A stretch of 64,000 nt of DNA from Paenalcaligenes hominis. Lineage in GTDB: Bacteria > Pseudomonadota > Gammaproteobacteria > Burkholderiales > Burkholderiaceae_B. Both the position numbers and the translations under genes were made by a program. A model generated the notes under the pieces. That model did no database searches. It was given only the letters and a program-made list of their open reading frames with translations, and was not told where the DNA came from. Where the stretch lies: positions 186,001 through 250,000 of the forward strand of contig NZ_JAATIZ010000002.1 of the NCBI RefSeq assembly GCF_011927625.1, read 5' to 3'. This document shows positions 58,332 to 64,000 of the stretch, one piece after another. Each line of letters begins with the position of its first letter. The stretch's first letter is position 1.

Positions 58332-59326
58332 TCGAAAGGAATAGGACGCGGTGTTTTATCATGCGACGGCGGCAAGATAGGCAAAGTAATTTGAGGCTGT
58401 TCGCCGGTTAAGGTTTTTAAAAATGCAACAATATCGGCATTTTCTTGGTCAGTAAAATGACGCCCCAATTGTAACCGGCCCATGATATCGACGGCCTCTG
58501 TTAGTGTATCGACCGCACCATCATGAAAATACGGGTAGGTTAATTCTACGTTACGCAATGTGGGCACCTTAAAGCTAAATCGATCGGCGTCAGCCCCTGT
58601 GACAGCACTACGACCCTCTGCTGGGTTATCGGTTTGATAAGGCTCTATGACCCCCATCTTTTGATAAGACGAGCCGCCTAAATTCACGCCATTATGACAG
58701 GCGACACAGCCACTATTTTTAAAGAGCATATAGCCTGCAAGTTCTTGGTCGGTCAGGGCCTCGTCATCGCCTTTGAGCCATTGGTCAAAAGCTGCGTTAG
58801 GCGTAACAAGGGTTTCTTCGAACACAGCAATTGCGTCAGTAACTTCATCAATGGTGAAGTTTGCGTTGCCATACACCTGTTTGAATTCCTCTACGTACTG
58901 AGGAATAGACTGTAGAACCTCTACGGCTAGTTCATGGGTAAAACCCATTTCTAAAGGATTAGCAATAGGGCCACCCGCTTGGGCTTTTAGGTTTTCGGCA
59001 CGACCATCCCAAAATTGCGCTAGGTTTAGGCTGGAATTTAAGACGGTAGGAGAGTTGATAGGCCCTTGCTGCCACCGGTCGCCAATCGAAGACGCTAAAT
59101 TATCTGAGCCACCCATGCTTAAATTATGGCAAGAGTTACAAGAGATAAAACCTGACTTAGAGAGCCGGGGATCAAAAAAAAGTTTTTTACCAAGTTCAAC
59201 TTTGGCCGCATCCGTCACTTGATGAGGCGTAATAGGCTGGACTGGCTCAGGACGTAACGTAGCGGCTGTAACGGCGGTAGCAGCCCCTAGCGAAATAAAT
59301 AAAGCAGATAATCGTAAGCTGACCAT
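58328..59326 (-). CDS. di-haem cytochrome c peroxidase (MauG/CcpA family)
   Basis: A periplasmic enzyme reducing hydrogen peroxide with cytochrome c electrons. Signal peptide about residues 1-22 (LRLSALFISLGAATAVTAA), then two haem sites: CNSCH (about residue 70) and CVACH (about residue 210), plus KVPTLRNVELTYPYFHDG typical of the family. 332 residues from ATG 59326, with AGGAG five bases upstream; an in-frame TTG is at 59347. Confidence 0.92.
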   Translation of the reverse strand: MVSLRLSALFISLGAATAVTAATLRPEPVQPITPHQVTDAAKVELGKKLFFDPRLSKSGFISCNSCHNLSMGGSDNLASSIGDRWQQGPINSPTVLNSSLNLAQFWDGRAENLKAQAGGPIANPLEMGFTHELAVEVLQSIPQYVEEFKQVYGNANFTIDEVTDAIAVFEETLVTPNAAFDQWLKGDDEALTDQELAGYMLFKNSGCVACHNGVNLGGSSYQKMGVIEPYQTDNPAEGRSAVTGADADRFSFKVPTLRNVELTYPYFHDGAVDTLTEAVDIMGRLQLGRHFTDQENADIVAFLKTLTGEQPQITLPILPPSHDKTPRPIPFD

Positions 59327-59442
59327 TACGGCTCCTAGTAAAAACAAAGTAACATTTATTTACCCTATTTTTATCATGGTTATTAGGAAGGCGTAACGAC
59401 GTACCTGTTCTATATAAATTTCTTTTATTTATTTAAAACCTA

Positions 59443-59482
59443 AACGAACAAAGCTCGCTCTGAGTTTTTTCAGAGCGAGCTT
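59443..59482 (-). terminator. probable terminator of ychF
   Basis: A 13-bp perfect stem (AAGCTCGCTCTGA and complement, 6-nt loop, 59451-59482) is followed on the minus strand by TTGTTCGTTT. It lies about 70 bases after the ychF stop. Confidence 0.65.
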
Positions 59483-59551
59483 CGCAAATAACCGTGTGAA
59501 AGCATCGCGCTATGGGGCACCCTGAGGGGGATACCTGCGCAGGGTTAAGGC

Positions 59552-60643
59552 TTAGACATTAAAGAGGAAATTCAAGACATCGCCATCATGGACCACATAG
59601 TCTTTGCCCTCGGCCCGCATTTTGCCGGCTTCTTTTGCGCCTTGTTCACCTTTATATTGCACAAAATCATCGTAGGCAATGGTTTGAGCGCGAATAAACC
59701 CTCGCTCGAAGTCAGTGTGAATGACGCCTGCGGCCTGGGGAGCGGTAGCGCCTACGGCAATCGTCCAGGCCCGCACCTCTTTTACGCCAGCAGTAAAATA
59801 GGTTTGTAAGCCTAAGAGCTTGTATCCCGCACGAATAACACGATTTAGACCTGGCTCATCCATGCCCATGTCCTCGAGGAACACCGACTTATCTTCGTCA
59901 TCAAGCTGAGCAATTTCGGCTTCTACTGCGGCACACACAGCAACCACTGGGGAGTTTTCCTTGGCCGCGTAGTCTTCCACTAATTGTAAATACGGGTTTT
60001 GCTCGAAACCGTCTTCCTTGACGTTGGCAACGTACATAGCGGGCTTGGCCGTAATAAAACAAAACTGTTTAATGGCTGCTTGTTCTGACTCATCAAAATC
60101 CAGTGCACGAACAGGTGTGCCCTCGCCTAGGGCGGCAATAATACGTTCTAGTGCATTACACAAACGAATAGCGTCTTTATCGCCTGAACGAGCCGTGCGC
60201 TGATTGCGCTGTAAAGCACGCTCTGCACTGGCTAGGTCAGCCAGTGCGAGCTCAGTGTGGATCACCTCGATATCAGCAATAGGGTCGACTTTGCCGGACA
60301 CGTGCACCACGTTTTCATCATCAAAGCACCGCACCACATGGACGATGGCATCCGTTTCACGAATATTGGCTAAAAACTGATTCCCTAAGCCTTCGCCTTC
60401 GGAGGCTCCTGCAACAAGGCCCGCAATATCCACAAACTCGACCACTGCTGGTAACACACGCTCGGGCTTAACGATCTCAGCAAGAGGCGCTAGACGAGGA
60501 TCAGGGACTTCTACTACACCCACATTAGGCTCAATAGTACAGAAAGGGTAATTCTCCGCTGCAATACCGGCTTTGGTGAGTGCATTAAACAAGGTAGATT
60601 TACCAACGTTGGGCAAGCCAACAATGCCGCATTGAAGTGACAT
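59552..60643 (-). CDS. ychF: redox-regulated ATPase YchF (OBG-like GTPase family)
   Basis: A ribosome-associated P-loop ATPase. G1 motif [16 protein letters not shown]3 [20 protein letters not shown], a central coiled-coil and a C-terminal TGS domain ([21 protein letters not shown]). 363 residues, normal. Next to pth, the standard neighbour in proteobacteria, here separated from it by the CPBP gene. Confidence 0.97.
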   Translation of the reverse strand: MSLQCGIVGLPNVGKSTLFNALTKAGIAAENYPFCTIEPNVGVVEVPDPRLAPLAEIVKPERVLPAVVEFVDIAGLVAGASEGEGLGNQFLANIRETDAIVHVVRCFDDENVVHVSGKVDPIADIEVIHTELALADLASAERALQRNQRTARSGDKDAIRLCNALERIIAALGEGTPVRALDFDESEQAAIKQFCFITAKPAMYVANVKEDGFEQNPYLQLVEDYAAKENSPVVAVCAAVEAEIAQLDDEDKSVFLEDMGMDEPGLNRVIRAGYKLLGLQTYFTAGVKEVRAWTIAVGATAPQAAGVIHTDFERGFIRAQTIAYDDFVQYKGEQGAKEAGKMRAEGKDYVVHDGDVLNFLFNV

Positions 60644-60694
60644 GGCGTTCCTAGAAATAAAAAATCAAAAAAGTAAAAGTAGTATGGCGGTTGA

Positions 60695-61474
60695 CTAGTG
60701 TCCTATAGGCATCAAGCGCACAATCGCCATAATGACTAAAATAGGTCCAGCATTAAACACGGCATGTAAAATAATACTCGCGCCAATGCCTCGACGCACC
60801 CGCAGCCACCCCAAGACTAAACCTGTCATGAACTGTGGCAAGATAAGCATGGGCAACATCCAAAAATCAATCTGGTCAAACTTAAAATTATAAAGGTGAA
60901 GTGCAGCAAATAGCAGCGTCGCAGTGTAAAAGACCCACCCAAAATGCCGCGCATAAAACACATACCATCGTCTAGGCCACGCTTTGCCTAGGCCTATGGC
61001 GGCAAAGACCGAAGGACGCCCTGCCCCATAAACGGGGCGTACATACAACAGCACGACCACTGCCAACACCAGACCAATTGTTAGGGCTTGAGGGCCATTA
61101 AATAAACACCACAGCGTCACAGGCAGCAGCCATAAAAACTGTGAAGGTCGACGCAGTAGATACCTAAAGACCATTTCTTCGATCAGCGGCGCCCAAAGAA
61201 TCGCTTGCTTCCAAGGGATATTGGACAGATCAAGTCGATGTTGGGTTCCCGTTGAGGTAGCTACCCCTGCTGCCAAAGGCCCAAATACCGTTAAATTAAC
61301 TAGCCATAAAACTAGGGCCCACTGAACGATGCGTTTCACACCTAGACCGTTCGTCCAGTCAGTATGCCAACCCTGCCCAAGGTCTTGGCCTTTAAGGCGA
61401 GGAGCCAGGTTAGGGGCGCGTAGAAAAGAAAAAAAATCGCGTAGTTCGTGTTTGAAACTAGGTGTTTGACTCAC
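60695..61474 (-). CDS. CPBP-family intramembrane glutamic endopeptidase
   Basis: A membrane protease of 259 residues with about seven to eight hydrophobic segments. All ABI/CPBP motifs are present: EEMVFR (EExxxR), FAALH (FxxxH) and HAVFN (HxxxN), so it should be catalytically competent. It starts with GTG at 61474, overlapping the pth stop (GTGA), so it is coupled to pth. Its insertion between pth and ychF is less usual. Substrate unknown. Confidence 0.87.
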   Translation of the reverse strand: MSQTPSFKHELRDFFSFLRAPNLAPRLKGQDLGQGWHTDWTNGLGVKRIVQWALVLWLVNLTVFGPLAAGVATSTGTQHRLDLSNIPWKQAILWAPLIEEMVFRYLLRRPSQFLWLLPVTLWCLFNGPQALTIGLVLAVVVLLYVRPVYGAGRPSVFAAIGLGKAWPRRWYVFYARHFGWVFYTATLLFAALHLYNFKFDQIDFWMLPMLILPQFMTGLVLGWLRVRRGIGASIILHAVFNAGPILVIMAIVRLMPIGH

Positions 61475-62064
61475 CCATTCCCCCCATGCAGTTGTTGTAT
61501 CGCTAAATCGAAGTTGCCTTGCAGTAGCGGCGTTAAGATGGCATCAGCACGCCACAGCACGTCTTCAATCGCCTCGCGTTCAGCGGCTCGGGGGGCACTT
61601 AAAACGAAAGCGGCAACCTGTTGCGCTACGCCTAGGCTACGCGGATGACCGATCCCAATCCGCATACGCCAATAGTCTGGGCTAGAAAAAACTTGCTGAA
61701 TATCGCGTAAACCATTGTGCCCTGCATGACCACCGCCTTTTTTAAGCTTGGCCTGACCAGGCAAAAGATCTAGCTCATCATGCAGCACCAAAACCTGTTC
61801 TGGTTTTAACTTGTAAAAACGCATTAAAGCACCGGCAGCCTGACCGGAGCGATTCATAAAAGTGGTGGGCTTGGCAATAATAATAGGTTGACCATCAAAG
61901 CGGCCTTTAGCTACCCAAGCGGCCATGTTTTTATCTAAACTAAAACTGGCATTCATTTTTTTGGCGTACTCATCAGCAAGCCAAAAACCCGCGTTATGAC
62001 GCGTTTTTTCGTAGTCTGCGCCTGGGTTACCCAAACCAATTATTAAACGAATTCCTTCTGTCAT
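61471..62064 (-). CDS. pth: peptidyl-tRNA hydrolase
   Basis: Frees tRNA from stalled peptidyl-tRNA. N-terminal [27 protein letters not shown] with the catalytic His, [35 protein letters not shown]. 197 residues from ATG 62064; an ATG at 62079 is five codons earlier and less family-like. Follows rplY in the usual order. Confidence 0.96.
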   Translation of the reverse strand: MTEGIRLIIGLGNPGADYEKTRHNAGFWLADEYAKKMNASFSLDKNMAAWVAKGRFDGQPIIIAKPTTFMNRSGQAAGALMRFYKLKPEQVLVLHDELDLLPGQAKLKKGGGHAGHNGLRDIQQVFSSPDYWRMRIGIGHPRSLGVAQQVAAFVLSAPRAAEREAIEDVLWRADAILTPLLQGNFDLAIQQLHGGNG

Positions 62065-62082
62065 TTTTGGTATCCACATACT

Positions 62083-62116
62083 AAAAACCCCCGTCAGCCA
62101 CGCTAACAGGGGTTTT
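62083..62116. terminator. terminator between rplY and pth
   Basis: AAAACCCC on the left pairs with GGGGTTTT on the right with a long loop (62084-62116). On the minus strand it is followed by TTTTTAG. It ends prs-rplY transcripts at least partly; the 5' end of pth is close behind. Confidence 0.65.
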
Positions 62117-62151
62117 ATTATAAGCAGGGCTTACAGCAAAAAATAAAATAA

Positions 62152-62781
62152 TTATTCTGCGCTGTCTTCGGATGCTTCGTCGCCTTCGGCATCGTCACCG
62201 TTATCAGCGGCTGCACCGCCACCAACTTGTAAAGCCGTCGCTAAAGCAGGATCTGGATCTGTGCTAGCACCTGCGTATTCCACGCCTGCAGGCAATGTGA
62301 CCGCGGCTAAGGTGATGGTTTCACCGGGTTCGAGTGCGCCAAGCTCTACATCAATAGATGCAGGCAAATCGCCAGGCAAACATGTGACTTCTAGGTCAAC
62401 CAACAACTGGCTAATGACTTGGCTGTGTAGTTTCACAGCGGGGGACTCATCGCCATTAAGGAAGTTAAGAGGTACACGAGTAGTGATAGGCTGATCAGCA
62501 CGAACGCGTTGGAAATCAACGTGCATCACTTGCGGCTTGTACGCATGCCACTGTACAGAGCGCAAAATCACTTTTTCAGATTTACCATCGATGTCCATTT
62601 CTAAAATAGAAGCATGGAATACGTCTTTACGTAGATCGTGGTAGATCTGGTTGTGGTCTAGGGCCACAATAACAGGCTCGGCGTTGCCACCGTAAACAAT
62701 GGCAGGAACCTGGCCAGCGCGACGCAGGCGGCGGCTCGCACCCGAACCCTGTACATCACGTGCAAAGGCTTTAAATTTCAT
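62152..62781 (-). CDS. rplY: 50S ribosomal protein L25 (long CTC form)
   Basis: 5S rRNA-binding ribosomal protein. The N-terminal L25 domain (GSGASRRLRRAGQVPAIVYGG) is followed by the TL5/CTC C-terminal domain (about residues 100-185, SIDVELGALEPGETITL) and an acidic tail rich in Asp and Glu. 209 residues. Follows prs by about 75 bases in the conserved prs-rplY-pth order. Confidence 0.96.
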   Translation of the reverse strand: MKFKAFARDVQGSGASRRLRRAGQVPAIVYGGNAEPVIVALDHNQIYHDLRKDVFHASILEMDIDGKSEKVILRSVQWHAYKPQVMHVDFQRVRADQPITTRVPLNFLNGDESPAVKLHSQVISQLLVDLEVTCLPGDLPASIDVELGALEPGETITLAAVTLPAGVEYAGASTDPDPALATALQVGGGAAADNGDDAEGDEASEDSAE

Positions 62782-62856
62782 GAGAAAACTCCGGAATTGC
62801 GATAAATCGCAAACAATAAAAACACTACACCGCGACCAGTGTATTGCGTTAGAAAC

Positions 62857-63807
62857 TTAGTCTACAAATAGCGAGCTAACCGACTCGGCATTTGAAATAC
62901 GCAGCATGGTTTCCCCCCATAGGGCAGCACAAGACAGCTGACGTATTTTTTCACACTCTCGGGCTTCGGCCGACAGTGGAATGGTATCGGTGACAACAAG
63001 CTCGTTGAGCTCGGAATGCTTGATGCGTTCAATGGCCTCGCCCGATAACACAGGGTGAGTACAGTAAGCATAGACGGCGACCGCACCGCGTTGCTTTAGG
63101 GCTTCGGCTGCTTTACATAGTGTGCCAGCAGTATCTACCATGTCATCCATCAAAATACAGGTACGACCGTTGACATCACCAATGATATTCATGACTTCGG
63201 ACACATTAGCGCGTGGACGACGCTTGTCAATAATGGCTAAATCGGCTTCGAGCTGTTTAGCTAAAGCACGAGCACGCACTACACCACCGATATCAGGAGA
63301 CACCACCACTAAGTCTTTGTAGTTACAGCGCCAGATGTCGCCCAACAAAATAGGGGAAGCGTAGATATTATCGACGGGGATATCAAAGAAGCCTTGGATT
63401 TGGTCTGCGTGTAAGTCCATGGTCATGACACGGTCTACACCGGCAACCTGAAGCATATTTGCGACGACTTTAGCGGTAATGGCCACACGAGCAGAGCGTG
63501 AACGGCGGTCTTGGCGCGCATACCCAAAATAGGGAATGGCAGCGGTAATGCGACCGGCAGAAGCACGGCGTAAGGCATCAACCATGACCATGACTTCCAT
63601 TAAATTGTCGTTGGTAGGAGCGCAAGTTGGCTGAAGTACAAAAACGTCGCGACCGCGTACATTTTCGTTAATTTCGACCATAACTTCCCCGTCAGAGAAG
63701 CGACCTACGGTCATTTTGCCAAGAGACATGTCTAAGTGATTTGCAACGTCTACAGCCAAACGTGGGTTTGCTGTACCAGTGAAAATCATGAATCGGTCAT
63801 GTGCCAT
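62857..63807 (-). CDS. prs: ribose-phosphate pyrophosphokinase
   Basis: Makes PRPP from ribose-5-phosphate and ATP, feeding the pur genes and upp in this window. Motifs: the [19 protein letters not shown] region, [29 protein letters not shown], and the PRPP loop [14 protein letters not shown]. 316 residues; sequence is very close to other Alcaligenaceae Prs proteins I know. Follows tRNA-Gln. Confidence 0.97.
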   Translation of the reverse strand: MAHDRFMIFTGTANPRLAVDVANHLDMSLGKMTVGRFSDGEVMVEINENVRGRDVFVLQPTCAPTNDNLMEVMVMVDALRRASAGRITAAIPYFGYARQDRRSRSARVAITAKVVANMLQVAGVDRVMTMDLHADQIQGFFDIPVDNIYASPILLGDIWRCNYKDLVVVSPDIGGVVRARALAKQLEADLAIIDKRRPRANVSEVMNIIGDVNGRTCILMDDMVDTAGTLCKAAEALKQRGAVAVYAYCTHPVLSGEAIERIKHSELNELVVTDTIPLSAEARECEKIRQLSCAALWGETMLRISNAESVSSLFVD

Positions 63808-63928
63808 GATGTGAGGGTCGTAGAATGTATTGATGCGTGGCGAAAAAATAAAGCCGTTGACTACTACCTATGTTAAGGAGCAGCTCAACAGCTTTATTAT
63901 GACGCAGACCTGGAGGTCTGTAAATGTA

Positions 63929-64000
63929 TGGCTGGGGATAAAGGATTCGAACCTTTGCATGCCGGAATCAAAATCCGGTGCCTTAACCAGCTTGGCTAAT
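63929..64000 (-). tRNA. tRNA-Gln (anticodon TTG), 5' end cut by window
   Basis: On the minus strand: D-arm TAGCCAAGCTGGTTAAGGCA, anticodon stem CCGGA/TCCGG around the loop TTTTGAT (anticodon TTG), T-arm GGTTCGAATCC and the encoded CCA end at 63929. About five bases of the 5' acceptor strand lie beyond the window. It precedes prs, as usual in betaproteobacteria. Confidence 0.95.

Overview
The window looks like an ordinary chromosomal stretch of a betaproteobacterium, most likely a Burkholderiales member near Alcaligenaceae. This rests on gene order and on protein sequences I recognise: tRNA-Gln–prs–rplY–pth–(CPBP protease)–ychF, miaB–ybeZ–ybeY–corC–lnt, queA–tgt–yajC–secD–secF, purC–purE–purK–tsaC, and an fdsGBA–fdhD–fdsD soluble formate dehydrogenase operon of the Cupriavidus type. 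Prs in particular reads like an Alcaligenaceae protein. Base composition looks balanced rather than GC-rich, so a lower-GC genus is likely; I cannot name it. I see no insertion sequence, prophage, CRISPR array, integron or origin.

Layout. 1-9 kb: a cut alpha/beta hydrolase; purine genes with the t6A enzyme TsaC (minus strand); class II aldolase and mogA; then an SDR-MATE pair on the plus strand. 8.6-13 kb: tkt-gapA-pgk central carbon operon. 13-25 kb: rsmE, an orphan barstar, malic enzyme, a degenerate FAD-domain protein, an aminotransferase, a lytic transglycosylase, ubiD, the yqjDEK-type envelope operon, upp and PBP4. 25-31 kb: queuosine genes and the SecDF-YajC translocon. 31-38 kb: miaB to lnt, then a PAS-GGDEF-EAL protein whose end overlaps lnt. 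38.7-39.4 kb: five tRNA genes, including a tandemly duplicated Glu-Asp pair. 39.6-43.4 kb: bioB, a DMT permease, an MFS carrier and a peroxiredoxin.

43.6-55.7 kb is the functional centre: a molybdenum block in which moaC-moaD-moaE-moaB-moeA and the opposing mobA and moaA build the bis-MGD cofactor. A ModE-like regulator with a binding-protein-like sensor domain is divergent from fdsGBA-fdhD-fdsD, the NAD-linked molybdenum formate dehydrogenase that uses the cofactor. The regulator/fds intergenic region carries two perfect inverted repeats and an odd Shine-Dalgarno/hairpin leader.

55.7-59.4 kb looks like a low-oxygen/nitrosative stress group: a universal stress protein behind a perfect FNR-type box, a rhodanese-like protein and a group III truncated globin flanking an NsrR-like palindrome, and a di-haem cytochrome c peroxidase. 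Before it lies a BAAT/acyl-CoA-thioesterase-type protein that appears to have lost its whole catalytic triad. The window ends in housekeeping genes and a tRNA-Gln cut by the edge.

I did not find a clearly new multi-gene system. The best leads are the fds control region, the triad-less hydrolase, the FNR/NsrR-like sites, and intrinsic terminators sitting inside apparent operons (fba|purC, gapA|pgk, yqjD|yqjE).
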